64,000 bases of DNA from Rhipicephalus microplus (Eukaryota > Arthropoda > Arachnida > Ixodida > Ixodidae), in NCBI RefSeq assembly GCF_043290135.1, contig NC_134710.1, positions 254,931,592 through 254,995,591 of the forward strand. The letters are read 5' to 3'. Both the position numbers and the translations under genes were made by a program. The notes beneath the pieces were generated by a model. That model was not told where the DNA came from, did no database searches, and worked only from the letters and a program-made list of their open reading frames with translations. This document shows positions 1-10,356 of this stretch, in pieces (positions within the stretch are counted from its first letter, which is position 1; every line of letters starts with the position of its first letter).

Positions 1-450
1 GATCCGCCCTCACGTTGCCTTGGATCTCACGGTGCCCTGGCACCCAGCACACTACAACATGTTGGTTGAGTGTGTAGAGTGTGCAAAAAATGGAGTAAAG
101 TGAGACAAGGACAGGGTTTTTTTGTTTTTTAAGACTGTGCAAAGCCGTTACCACACTGAGGGAGTCTGTATAAATTACTGCTTTTTGTATTTGTAATTAT
201 TTGATGTGTTTAGCTGCCACAAGTATCGCGTAAGCTTCCGCTGTGAAGATACTTGTGCCTGGATGTAGAGGGCCAGCACCCGAAAAGGAAGGGCCAACAG
301 CAGCGTAGGACACAGAGGAGTTGGTCTTAGAGGCATCTGTAAAAGAACTCAGGACGTGTGTATTTGTGTTGAAGTTCTAGGAAATATGTTCGGATATGGG
401 CAATAGGCGCATGTTTTGTAACTTCTAGAAAAGACACATCGCAGTCTATA
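1..450 (-). pseudogene. I-like LINE ORF2, RNase H domain (partial)
   Basis: This is an RNase H domain read on the minus strand in a frame shifted relative to the RT. I see SSFTDASKTNSSVSYA with the first catalytic Asp near 340, FTAEAYAILVAAKHI with the catalytic Glu near 237, then a stop at 197-199. In the same frame come AVIYTDSLSVVTAL with the second Asp and finally CWVPGHREIQGNVRAD near the window edge. The last motif is the His/Asp end of the RNase H fold. Only one nonsense codon interrupts the domain; its C-terminus is cut by the window. Confidence 0.8.
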
Positions 451-455
451 GTCTG

Positions 456-2088
456 CTATTGCCACGGTGGCGGGTATGCTACAGGAGCCATTAAACTATG
501 TTCAAGTGAGACTCCAGTTTCCTCAGCTAGACTCTTCAGGCGAACTGAGAAGGGCTGCCTCATCGAAGGCCTGTTTTGAAACAGAATTGAGCTCGAGAAA
601 TCATTAATAGTAGAGTATGAGGGGTGCTTCTTGTCTGCTTTTACCTTAAGGAAATAAACGAAGGACATGTAAGTTCTCTGCAGATGAAGCGACCACTCAT
701 TTGACTCAACATAAAGGCTTTCTACGGGGCTGATGCGAAAAGCACCCGTAGAAAGGCGGATGCCCAAATGGTGCACGGGGTCCAGCATCTTCAAGAAACT
801 TTGAGTAGCAGACTGATAGACAACGGCCCCATAATCTAAGCGGGTGCGAATGAGGCTTCTATACAGGTTCATGAGGCATTGCCTGTCACTACCCCACGTA
901 GTACGTGACAACACTTTTATAACACTCATGGCTTTTAAACATTTTGTTTTTAAATACTTGATGTGTGGTACGAATGTCAACTTGTTGTCCAAGATTAAGC
1001 ATAAGAATTTATGCTCCGCATTGACAGACAGACATTGACCGTTCAGTTCAATGTCAGGTTCTGAGTGCACGCCTCTCTTTCGGGAGAACAAGACACACGT
1101 GCTTTTTTCTGGGTTCAGCCGGAATCCGTTTTCCTCTGCCCATTTGGAGAGCTCGTTTAAACCTAACTGAACCTGCCGCTCACACATTGCTAGGTTGCAT
1201 GACTTAAAGCTAAGCTGAACGTCATCGACATATGTGGAATAGAACATGTTGCGGGGGATGGACAGGTGCAAGGAATTCATTTTAATAATAAAAAGTGTAC
1301 AACTAAGTACACCACCTTGCGGTACTCCCGTTTCTCGCACAAATGTTTGGGAGAGAGTACTGCCCACACGGACGCGGAATTTTCGATTGGACAAGTAACT
1401 CTCGATTATGGAAAGCATTCTACCGCGCACACCCAGGTGAGACAAGTCTCTTAATATCCCAAAACGCCATGTTGTGTCGTAAGCCTTCTCGATATCAAGA
1501 AACACTGAGAGGAAGTATTGTTTGTGGACAAAAGCGTCTCGGATCTGTGCCTCAATACGCACCAAATGGTCGGTGGTGGATCTACCCTCTCGAAACCCAC
1601 ACTGGAACTGGTCGAGCAGATTGTGTGTTTCAAGGAAATGTAAAAGTCGGCGGTTTATCATTTTTTCAAAAAGTTTACAAAGGCAGCTGGTTAGTGCAAT
1701 GGGCCTATAACTTGAAACTGAGGAAGGTTCCTTGCCCTGTTTCAAAATAGGGATAACAATAGCCTCTTTCCAGAAAGCAGGGATGGTGCCAGAAAGCCAG
1801 ATAGCATTGTATAGAGAGAGTAAAGTTTTTCGCGTTTTGAGCGGCAGGTTTTTCAACATTTCATACGTGACACGGTCGTAGCCTGGTGCAGAATTACTGC
1901 TAGAGTTTAGCGATGTTTGTAGCTCAGCTAAGTTGAAAGGTTGGTTGTATGCCTCGTGTTTTTTGCACTTATATTCTAGTTTCTGTTTTTCTATCCTTGC
2001 TTTATATCTTTGTAAAACTTCAGTATAGTGTGCCGAGCTAGACACTTGCTCGTAGTGTGCACCGAAGAAGTTCGCCTCATCTTCCAGG
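456..2088 (-). pseudogene. I-like LINE ORF2, reverse transcriptase domain
   Basis: This is the reverse transcriptase core of the LINE. Visible blocks in order are APGYDRVTYEMLKNL, VIPILKQGKEPSSVSSYRPI, FLDIEKAYDTTW, GVPQGGVLSCTLF and the catalytic box STYVDDVQLSF, followed by the thumb region (LGLNELSKWAEENGFRLN). The catalytic box is YVDD rather than the usual YADD/FADD, but both aspartates remain. The reading frame ends in a TAG at 456-458. RNase H coding sequence continues to the left in another frame, so this is a broken ORF2 and not a natural C-terminus. Confidence 0.9.
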
Positions 2089-2091
2089 CTG

Positions 2092-3225
2092 TCACCCTGT
2101 GTGTTTAACGAGTGGGAGTGAGTGTACTTGTCTTCCTGCTACCCTACGAACCATGTCCCAGACTTTAGCCTCTTGTGTATATGAATTTATCCCTGATAAA
2201 AACTTGTGCCAGCTTTCTCTTCTGGCCTGCCGACGCGTTCTCCTGCCTCGAGATTTTATTTTCTTAAAGCTCTCAAGGTTTCCCGCTGTCGGCGAGTTGC
2301 GCAGCAACCTCCATGCCCTGTTCTGTTCCTTTCGTGCATTCTGACACTCAGTGTTCCACCATGGGACGTGTCGTTTGCCGGGCAGTCCAGATGTTTGTGG
2401 AATGCACTTGGCTGCTGCGTCAGTAAAAAAAGCCGTGAAGTACTGCAAAGCTTCATCTATGCCTAATCCGCATATGTCGGTCCAACTTAGGTGTGTAATC
2501 TTTTGAAATTGTTCCCAGTCGGCTTTGTTCACCAGCCATTTGGGAACATATGGAGGACATTCATATGTTATTGGTGTACTCAAAACTAAAGGAAAATGGT
2601 CACTTCCGTATGGATTATTTATGACTTTCCACTGAAGTAATGGTACAAGTGAAGGAGATGCGATACTGAGGTCTATGGAGGGGTAAGTATTGTTTGCAAG
2701 GTTATAATATGTTGCCTTTTTTCTATTCAACAGACAAGCACCTGATGAAAAGAGGAACTGTTCAATGAGACGACCTCGTGCATCACATCGACAGTCACCC
2801 CATAAACCGCTGTGCGCATTCAGGTCCCCTAGAACCAAATAAGGTTCTGGTAACTCATCTATTAAAGACTGGAAATCGTGTTTTTCCAGGTGGTGTTGTG
2901 ACGGTATGTATAGAGAGCAGATGGTGACGAGCTTATTAAATAGAACTGCTCGAACAGCCACTCCCTCTAGGGATGTTAGTAGTGGTACATGACTGCATGC
3001 TACTCCTCGGTTAACTATAATGGCTACACCATCAGATGACGCCACAGCACCATCTCTGTCCTTTCGGAAGACAACATATTGACGCAAAAAATTTGTATTC
3101 TTGGATTTTAAGTGTGTTTCCTGTACACACAGCACTTTTGGAGAATGTTTGTGTAGAAGTTCTTGGACATCGTCGAGGTTTCAAAGTAGTCCTCTGACGT
3201 TCCATTGTATAATTTGTGTCTCCAT
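2092..3225 (-). pseudogene. I-like LINE ORF2, AP endonuclease domain
   Basis: This is the N-terminal part of ORF2, the endonuclease that nicks target DNA for target-primed reverse transcription. A likely start ATG lies at 3223-3225 and is followed by IIQWNVRGLL, the usual first endonuclease motif. An in-frame TGA follows directly at about 3181-3183, then the domain resumes with VLCVQETHLK (catalytic Glu), LVLGDLNAHSGLWG (catalytic Asp/Asn) and YGSDHFPLVL (catalytic Asp-His). All main catalytic motifs are therefore present. The frame differs from that of the downstream RT, so a frameshift lies between about 2045 and 2092. Confidence 0.85.
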
Positions 3226-3290
3226 TATGGAAGTAAAGAAGTGCTGTGTGTACGAAATGAGTGTGGCTGGTGTCTAAAGAGAGAAGTGAC

Positions 3291-4535
3291 TTATCTTACA
3301 GAGCCTTTAGAAAGCCCTGTAATTACCGTTTTGTCTTTTTTAAAGCGGTCGAGGGAACCCCGCCGCTCCTTTGGCGCAGTCTGCGCCGGTGCAGTTGATG
3401 TGTCCATTGCCTCAGGAGAGACGACAGATAATGTTGTTTTCGTTGTAGGCTTCGTCGTGACAGACGGAGCCTTAAACCCCACCGGGCTGGAGGTCGAGGG
3501 GACCTCTTTAGTTTGTGTGGTGCCCTGGCTGCTGCCAAGGTTCACAGGGGCCTTCGGTGGGGCTGTATTGAAGGAAGGTGGGGCAGCCGAGGCTGCTCCC
3601 CCCATGGGGGCTTGTGGCGTTTGCCTCGGCACGCTGGGCGTGGTCCAAGGCATTGCCGAAAACCGAAGTGCTGCCGACCCCCCTCGCACCACTTCGGCAT
3701 ACGATGTGTTCCCAGCAAAATGCGGGGAAACGCGCTGCCACGCTTCACGGAAGCTTATGTTCAATTTAAACTTTGTATTAATTTCTTTTTCCATTTTCCA
3801 GGCCACGCATGACCTGGAATATGCAGGATGGTCACCCTCACAGTTTGCGCAGTGCACTTTTAGCTGACAGTCATCGTCAGCGGTATGACCTTTGGTGCCG
3901 CATTTCGCGCAGGTAAGCTGTCCTCGGCAGCTCTGGGATCCGTGCCCGAACCTCTGACACTTAAAGCAACACCGCGGGTTGGGTATGTATGGTCTAACTG
4001 GCAGTTTAAGATATCTTGTTGCTATTTCAGTGGGGAGGGTGCTAGATGCGAAAGTTAGTATGATGTGCTTCGTTGGGATTTCCTTATTTTCTCTTCTTAT
4101 TTTGATACGCTGCACCTGAATGACGTTTTCCTCTTTCCAGCCTGTTAGAAGTTCATCATCAGAGAGGTCCATCAGGTCTCCGTCTGATACAACACCCTTC
4201 ACTGCGTTCATGGTTCGATGCGGTGTGATTGTGATAGGCTGATCCCCAAATGCTGCGAGTTTATGTAGTCTTTGTTACTGTGCGTTGTCTTTTATTTCAA
4301 GTAACAGGTCACCACTGGCGGTCTTTGTGGCCTTGTAGCCTGCGCCCAGCGTTTCTATGAGACATTTGGACACAAGGAAAGGTGAAATACTTCTAGCTTT
4401 CTTTTCTGTACTTTCACAGTGGATAATGTGGTACTTGGGGAAGTTATCTTTTTTGTTTGAAACAAATTCAAAAATTGCTTCGGTGCGCCACCTCTTCGAG
4501 GGGCGATTAGTTGTAAGAGGGCTAGGGGTTCCCAT
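3291..4535 (-). pseudogene. I-like LINE ORF1 (Gag-like, CCHC zinc knuckles), one nonsense codon
   Basis: This is the nucleic-acid-binding ORF1 protein of the LINE. Translation from 4535 gives a basic start (MGTPSPLTTNRPSKRW) and runs to an in-frame TAA at 4275-4277. The same frame then continues to 3291, so only one stop separates the two halves. The C-terminal half holds cysteine/histidine knuckles in tandem: CFKCQRFGHGSQSC, then CAKCGTKGHTADDDC and CANCEGDHPAYSRSC. A Pro/Thr/Ser-rich, low-complexity tail follows. Such knuckles are known to bind element RNA in I and Jockey group ORF1 proteins. The long plus-strand reading frame at 3205-3867 is an antisense shadow of this region. Confidence 0.85.
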
Positions 4536-5047
4536 AAATTTGATAGCTTATTCGGCGGCCATGCCAGCCACCCACCACCGAGCCCAACAAGGGGACGCTG
4601 CGAGACGCGAAGGAGGCGCAGGCGCCAGCCGTACATGGCCGCTATAACCCAATATATCTACCCAAGGTTGGATATTTACACTAGGTTAACCCTTGCCGCC
4701 AGGAAAAATTGGAAGTGAAATGAAGTGAGGAGAATACAGGAAAGATGTAAAGTGTGAACAAAAGACGAAGATGTAGGGAGAGAGAGATAGGAAGAGGGGA
4801 CTGCGGATTTCCCCCGGGTGGGTCAGCCCAGGGGTGCCGTCTACGTGAAGCCAGGGCCAAAGGGTGTGTTGCCTCTGCCGGGGGGCCTTAAAGGTACAAT
4901 CACCCAGCGTCAGCTCAACCCCCAGGATCCCCTTTTCCCCGGACACGGCAAAGCCACGCACGGCTAGGCGTGGGAGGGAGTAGAAACTCCCCCGTCAGCT
5001 CTGGTCCGTGGTGTCGCTACACACTAAACGCCTACTTGCGCAGGCGC

Positions 5048-6540
5048 CCCTGCGGGCAATGAATCAGACATCGAGCCTAGCCTCAGCGTCATATCAATGT
5101 CTCAGTTTCTTCAGCTTGGTGATGAACGTCGTGATGCTTCCCTACGACAACTTATTGACCATCTCGAATCTGCTCTCAACGACGCGTCGCTTCACATGTA
5201 TGTCCTCCTGAATGGCATGCTGCACCATCATAGCCTCCAGCCAGACGGCCCTGAGCTCCTTCGTATCGTGCCGGAACGTTTGCGTTCAACCGTGCTCCAT
5301 GAGCTCCATGATGAACCAACTGCTGGCCATTTGGGTGTATCTCGGACATATGACCGTGCTCGTCGCCACTTCTTTTGGCGCGGTCTCGCCAGGTCCATTC
5401 GCAGTTACGCGTTCTCCTGCGATAAATGCCAATGTAGGAAGCGACCTACTACGCCCCTGGCTGGACTTTTTCAACCGATACCCATCCCAACCGAACCTTT
5501 CTTCTGTGTTGGTATAGTTCTCGGTTCTTTTCACGAGTCGAAATCGGGCAACAAGTTGGTCGCCATTGCTATAGACTACGTGACTAGGTATGCCATCACT
5601 TGAGCGCTCCCCACCAGCACCCCTACTGACGTTGCGGACTTTTTGCTCCAGGATGTCACCTTACACCATGGCGCTCCTTGCCAATAACTCACGGATCGCA
5701 GCCACGGATTTTTGTCCCGAGTAATCGAGGATCTTCAGCGCTCTTCCTCGGCGCAGCACAAGTTGACTACTTCCTACCATCTGCAAACAAATGGCCTTAC
5801 CGAACGCCTAAATCGCACCCTTACGGACATGCTCGCGATGTATGTGTCCTCCGACCACCATGACAGACCTGGCGCTACCTCACGTGACCTTCGCGTACAT
5901 TCTTCCCGCCACGACACCACTGGTTATTCACCCTTTCATTTGCTCTATGGCTATCCAACGTTACCCCTCGACACCCTACTTCCAACCACTACAACGTCGT
6001 CAACCGAATATGCATGTGACGCTACTGCTCTTGCCGACCACGCATCGCCCGCTCTAGACATTCTGCTTTGCAAGCCACCCAGAAAGCCATCCAAGACTAA
6101 GACAGCTAGCGCATCGATGTTCACTTTTCACCAAGTTCTCTCGTTCTCCTGTGGTGCCCAGTTTGTCGAATTGGCTTATCACAGAAGTTGTCTCGCTACA
6201 TTGGTTCTTACCGTATCATCCGCCAGGTAACAGACGTCACCCATGAGATCAATCCAGCATCTGAGACCACAACCCTACCTGCAACCACACCCAGTGATGT
6301 TGTGCACGTCAGCAGGCTAAAACCCTACCACCAGCCTTTTGAAGACCATAATTAATGTGCACAGAGAAGGCACTTTAAACCACCTGGGGGGGGGGTAATG
6401 CTACGCAGCTGACATATCAGCGATTAGAAGACAACAACGAAGTGGGATGGTTTGTCGGTTGTGCATGCTGTCCCCCATCTTAGTCGATGCTATATGCATC
6501 AGTGTTGATATAGATTCTGAATAGACACGCCTTGTGTCAT
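5048..6540 (+). mobile_element. Ty3/gypsy LTR retrotransposon remnant (integrase and 3' LTR part)
   Basis: This is the 3' part of a gypsy element in plus orientation. It contains the end of pol (integrase), a G-rich polypurine-like run at 6383-6397 and then about 140 bp that may be the start of its 3' LTR. It lacks gag, protease, RT and RNase H. Its left end abuts the 5' end of the I-like LINE and its right end abuts the inverted RTE segment, so both boundaries probably reflect later insertions or deletions. Confidence 0.7.
5097..6353 (+). pseudogene. gypsy integrase, decayed
   Basis: This is the integrase that joins LTR element DNA to the host chromosome. The His2Cys2 zinc-binding region is present (HELHDEPTAGHLGVSRTYDR, then CDKCQCRK). 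The catalytic core begins with AIDYVTRYAIT and is then broken by TGA at 5601-5603 and a second stop near 5685. The same frame resumes with TTSYHLQTNGLTERLNRTL, which carries the catalytic Glu. The C-terminal module (LSRYIGSYRIIRQVTDVTHE) is in another frame and ends in HVSRLKPYHQPFEDHN and a stop at about 6351. At least two stops and one frameshift make it non-functional. Confidence 0.8.
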
Positions 6541-7260
6541 TTTCTATGGTTACTGCATCGTACCTTGCCAACCACTTCCACATTATGTACGATGCCTGGG
6601 TGTGCACTCATTATAAAGTCTATTTCGTTCTTACTTTCGCCATTAAGGCTCCTCCATCTCCGCTTGCGGTTTCCTAGTTTTTGGTAGAAGGTATTCAAAA
6701 TCCGTAAATTATTGCGTTCTGCGAATTCTACTAGTAGCTCTCCTCTGGCGTTTCTAGTACCGATGCCATAATCCCCTACTGCCTGGTCTCCAGCCTGCTT
6801 CCTCCCTACCTTTGCATTAAAGTCTCCCATCAGTATAGTATACTGTGTTTTTACCTTACTCATTGCCGATTCCACGTCTTCATAGAAGCTTTCAACTGAA
6901 GCGTCATCATGGCTGGATGTAGGTGCGTAAGCCTGTACCACCTGCATCTTGTATCTTTTCTTCAGTTTAGTTACAATACCTACCAGCTTTTCATTATTGC
7001 TATAATATTCCTCTATGTTGCCAGCTATGTTTCTCTGAATTAGGAACCCTACTCCCAGTTCTCTTCTGTCAGCCAAGCCCCTATAGCAAAGGACGTGCCC
7101 ATTCTATAACACCGTGTAAGCCTCATCTGTCCTCCTAACCTCACTGAGCCCTATTATATACCATTTAACACCCTCTAGCTCCTCGATCAGTACAGCTAGA
7201 CTTCCCTCACTAGATAAGGTTCTAGCGTTAAACGTTGCGAAGTTCAGGTTCCAATGGCGG
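6537..7260 (-). pseudogene. RTE-like LINE AP endonuclease (inverted part, one nonsense codon)
   Basis: This is the AP-type endonuclease domain. Motifs in order are NFATFNARTLSSEG, LSEVRRTDEAY (catalytic Glu), a TAA at 7104-7106, NGHVLCYRG, RRELGVGFLI, QVVQAYAPTSSHDD, TILMGDFNAKVGRK (Asp/Asn) and, near the end, VRCSNHR. The last is normally SDHR, so the catalytic Asp is replaced by Asn. The frame is continuous across the single stop. It terminates where the inversion breakpoint removes the rest of the ORF. Confidence 0.85.
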
Positions 7261-7500
7261 CCTGTCCGGATCCAGAGATTCTTAGCACCCTCTGCTGCAT
7301 TGCAGATCTGACCGCCGCCGTGGTCAGTTGCTTCGCAGCTACTGGGGACTGAAGGCCGTGAGTTATTCAACGTATGCATGTGGGAGGTAGTGGCCAGATA
7401 CTGCACCAGGGAGGCCAATCCTTCTTCTGGTGAGGGAGTGCGTTCCCGGCGGTAGTTACCGGTGAGGCCGCACCCCAGGCTTCTTAATGCAGTTCCATCA
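6545..7500 (-). mobile_element. RTE-like LINE, inverted 5' segment (5' UTR and endonuclease)
   Basis: This minus-strand segment carries the 5' region and endonuclease of an RTE-like LINE. The remaining 3' part of the same element lies next to it on the plus strand (7664-10138). The minus part breaks off after VRCSNHR at about 6545, and the plus part starts at ARVHLDLKKE at about 7664. In RTE-type ORF2 these two motifs follow each other directly, so the two pieces are complementary halves of one element with the break at the same point. This is the structure expected from twin priming. Confidence 0.8.
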
Positions 7501-7509
7501 CCACGCGTA

Positions 7510-7607
7510 CTTTTTTTTTTTTTTTTGATCCGATTGGGAACTGTGCGGCACCGGGATTTGAACCACGGACCTTTTGCATGCGAGGCGGATGCTCTAACCA
7601 CCATCAC
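7510..7607 (-). repeat. tRNA-derived module (SINE-like) with A tail
   Basis: Read on the minus strand, this begins GGTGGTTAGAGCATCC (A-box like), has a GCCTCGCATGCAAAAGG segment resembling the anticodon arm of tRNA-Ala, then GTGGTTCAAATCC (B box), and ends with a run of about 19 A before GTACGCGTGG. It is not a functional tRNA: the acceptor stem does not close and an A tail follows. It is either a short SINE or the natural 5' end of the RTE-like element it is joined to. Clear target-site duplications were not seen. Confidence 0.6.
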
Positions 7608-7668
7608 TGCATATGCACGATGAATCGCTGCCTATGCACGATGCATCGCTGCCTATGCACGATAGCTC
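7606..7668 (+). repeat. 21-bp tandem repeat, three copies, at the inversion joint
   Basis: Three imperfect 21-bp units built on TATGCACGATGNATCGCTGC lie between the tRNA-like module and the start of the plus-oriented RTE part. They could be 5'-end monomers of the element or filler DNA made during insertion. Confidence 0.6.
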
Positions 7669-8697
7669 GAGTTCACCTAGACTTGAAGAAGGAACGGCAG
7701 AAACTGATACACAAGAAGCCAATCAATGAGCTAGCACTGAGAGGGAAAGTACAGGAATTCAGGGCCTCGCTCCAGAACAGGTACTCGGCTCTTAGTGAGG
7801 AAACCACCCTTAGTGTAGATACAATGAATGATAATCTGACGAGTATCATTACGGAGTGTGCAGTGGAACTTGGAGGTAGGGTAATTAGACAGTACACTGG
7901 CAAGCTTTCCCAGGAAACGAAGAATCTTATTAGGAAGCGTCAAATCATGAAAGTCTCAAGTACAACAGACAAAATAGAACTGGCAGAGCTTTCAAAGTTG
8001 ATTAATAGGCGTAAGGTGTGCGATGTAAGAAGGTATAACATGGAGAGAATTGAACACGCTCTGAAAAACGAAGGAAGCGTCAAAGCAGTGAAGAGAAAAC
8101 TTGGGATAGGCGAAAATTGGATGTATTCACTAAGGGACAAAGAAGGCAAAATACTACCAATATGGATAGAATAGTTAAAATAGCGGAGGAGTTTTACAGA
8201 GATCTGTACAGTAGCCAGAACAACCACGACTTTAATACTATAAGAACTAGCAGTAACTCAGGTGACACCCCACCAGTATGATAGAAGTCAGAAAAGCTTT
8301 GGAGAGCATGCAAAGAGGCAAAGCTGCTAATGAGGATCAGGTAACATCAGATTTGCTGAAAGATGGAGGACAGATTGTGTTAGAAAAACTAGCCACCCTG
8401 TTTACGAGGTGTCTCCTGACGGGAAGAGTACCAGAGTCTTGGAAGAACCCTAACATCATCTTAATACATAAGAAAGGAGATGACAAGGACTTGAAGAATT
8501 ACAGGCCGATCAGCTTGCTCTCTGTAGTATACAAGCTATTTACAGAGGTAATTGCTAACAGAGTAAAGAAAACATTAGAATTCAATCAACCAAAGGAACA
8601 AGCAGGATTTTCGAACTGGCTACTCAACAATCGACCTCATTCATACTATCAATCAGGTAATAGAGAAATGCTCATAATATAACCAACCACTATACAT

Positions 8698-8882
8698 AAT
8701 GATTGATTGATATGTGGGGTTTAACGTCCCAAAACCACCATATGATTATGAGAGTCGTCGTAGTGGAGGGCTCCGGAAATTTCAACCACCTGGGGTTTTT
8801 AAACGTGCACCCAAATCTGAGCACACGGGCCTACAACATTTCCGCCTCCATCGGAAATGCAGCCGCCGCAGCCGGGATTCGA
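8698..8882 (-). repeat. 5'-truncated tRNA-derived SINE nested in the RTE element
   Basis: Read on the minus strand, it starts inside the B box (TCGAATCCCGGCTGCGGC), continues with the same body as the full-length SINE at 63384-63633 and ends in a CAATCAATC-type tail. It is flanked by perfect 13-bp target duplications AACCACTATACAT at 8685-8697 and 8883-8895. The insertion interrupts the RT coding region between PLYI and AFIDYEKAF. It belongs to the same tRNA-derived family, which resembles the Ruka SINE described from Rhipicephalus (from memory). Confidence 0.9.
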
Positions 8883-9069
8883 AACCACTATACATGAATC
8901 ACTATACACTATATACACTATACACTATATACAAACATATATACACATATATACATATACACACATATATAGATATATACACATATATAAACATATATAC
9001 AAACATATATACACAAACCACTATACACTATATATGAAGGCTATGTATAACCACTATACATAGCCTTCA
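8883..9069 (+). repeat. TATACAC/TATATA-rich expansion with terminal palindrome
   Basis: This AT-rich degenerate microsatellite is built from ACTATACA and ACATATATAC units next to the SINE. It ends with a perfect inverted repeat, TGAAGGCTATGTATA and its complement around ACCAC at about 9034-9069. The right arm of that palindrome is the original RT coding sequence. The left arm therefore looks like a small inverted duplication made locally after or during the SINE insertion. Confidence 0.7.
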
Positions 9070-10139
9070 TAGATTACGAGAAGGCGTTTGATTCAGTACA
9101 AATATCGGCCATCGTGCAGGCACTGCGGAATCAGGGTATCGATGAGGTATATATAAACATCCTGGAAGAAATCTACAGAGGACCAACTGCTACCATAGTG
9201 CTTCATAAAGAAAGCAACATAATACCAATCAAGAAGGGTGTAAGGCAGAGGGACACAATCTCCCCAATGCTACTTACCGCGTGCTTACAAGAGGTTTTCA
9301 GAGGCGTAGAATGGGAAAAGTTAGGCATAATAGTTAATGGGGACTACCTTAGTAACCTGCACTTCGTCGATGACATTGCATTGCTGAGTAACTCAGGGGA
9401 CGAACTGCAACTCATGATTACGGAGTTAGACAGGGAGAGCAGAAAGGTGGGTCTTAAAATTAATCTGCAGAAAATGAAAGTAATGTACAACAACCTTGGA
9501 AAAGAGCAGCGCTTCGAGATAGGTAATAGTGCACTTGAAGTTGTAAAGGACTATGTCTACTTAGGGCTGGTAATAACCGTGGAGCCAAACCACGAGATTG
9601 AAGTAACTAGAAGTATAAGAATGGGGTGGAGCACATTTGGCAAGCACTCTCAAATTAGGACAGGTAGATTGCCACTATCTCTCAAGAGGAAGGTATATAA
9701 CAGCTGTATCTTGCCGGTACTTAGCTACGGAGCAGAAACCAGAAGACTTACAAAGAGTGTTCAGCTTAAATTGAGGACGACGCAGCGAGCAATGGAAAGA
9801 AAAATGGTAGGTGTAACCTTAAGAGACAAGAGAGCAGAGTGGATTGGGGAACAAACGGTGGTTAAGGATATTATAGCTGAAATCAAGAAGAAATGGACAT
9901 GGGCCGGGCATGTAGCGCGTAGACAGGATAACTGCTGGTATTAAGGGTAACTAACTGGATTCCCAGAGAAGGCAAGCGGGTTAGTGGGAGACAGAAAGTT
10001 AGGTGGGCAGATGAGATCAAGAAGTTTGCGGGTATAAATTGGCAACAGCAAGCACAGGACCGGGTTCACTGGCTGAACATGGGAGAGGCCTTTGTCCTGC
10101 AGTGGACGTAGTAAGGCTGATGATGATGATGATGATGTG

Positions 10140-10356
10140 TCATTTTTAGGTAACAATAATTTCATTTCAACTTTAATGTGGAGTTTTGCGGCAGTAGATT
10201 TCACCTGAATATGTGTTTTCACGGTTTAGCATCACTTCACTACAGTGAAGCCACTTTTACAGTAAAATAAGTTACATTTAAATAACATACACCTGAATAG
10301 GTGCTTTCATTGCTTAACACTGCTCTACTGCAGTGAAACCATTTTTATAAAATGTT
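10140..10356. repeat. Short duplicated segments next to the AATATTCGAA element
   Basis: Two similar segments of about 65 bp (about 10202-10268 and 10289-10350) share the pattern CCTGAATA-GTG-TTTCA, then CTACAGTGAA or CTGCAGTGAA. A third copy in opposite orientation lies at about 10500-10556. No coding potential was seen. Confidence 0.5.

Larger units (their letters stand above)
1..5047 (-). mobile_element. I-clade-like non-LTR retrotransposon (LINE), decayed
   Basis: A LINE reads right to left with the order 5' UTR, gag-like ORF1, AP endonuclease, reverse transcriptase and RNase H, and it leaves the window at base 1. An RNase H domain after the RT together with a CCHC-type ORF1 is typical of the I group. 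The copy is dead. There is an in-frame stop in ORF1 (4275-4277), one near the start of the endonuclease, a frameshift between endonuclease and RT, a stop and frameshift between RT and RNase H, and a stop inside RNase H (197-199). The GC-rich, gene-free stretch 4640-5047 upstream of ORF1 is probably its 5' UTR; its right limit is set by the start of gypsy sequence and is approximate. Confidence 0.8.
7666..10111 (+). pseudogene. RTE-like LINE reverse transcriptase, split by a SINE and frameshifts
   Basis: This is the reverse transcriptase part of ORF2. The first block (7666-8174) starts ARVHLDLKKERQKL. A second block in another frame (about 8278-8682) holds GKAANEDQVTSDLLKDG, IILIHKKGDDKDLKNYRPIS and KEQAGF. 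Coding then runs into the SINE target site, and after the insertion resumes at about 9061 with AFIDYEKAFDSV. The catalytic box is LHFVDDIALLS near 9363, with both Asp residues intact. The C-terminal region reads WTWAGHVARRQDN, then GRQKVRWADEIKKFAG, and ends at TAG 10109-10111. Several frameshifts and the insertion make it dead. Confidence 0.85.
7664..10138 (+). mobile_element. RTE-like LINE, 3' segment (RT to 3' tail)
   Basis: This is the plus-oriented 3' two-thirds of the RTE-like element. It contains the region after the endonuclease, the reverse transcriptase, a C-terminal domain and a short 3' tail of GAT/ATG triplets at 10117-10137. The triplet tail in place of poly(A) is typical of RTE-type elements. 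A SINE and an AT-rich expansion interrupt it at 8698-9050. Confidence 0.85.

Noticed and set aside
3205..3867. 220-codon plus-strand frame
   Set aside because: Antisense to the CCHC-containing Gag; composition follows from the Pro/Thr-rich coding strand.
7528..7607. Possible tRNA gene on the minus strand
   Set aside because: A and B boxes are present but the acceptor and D stems do not close and an A tail follows; it is a tRNA-derived repeat.
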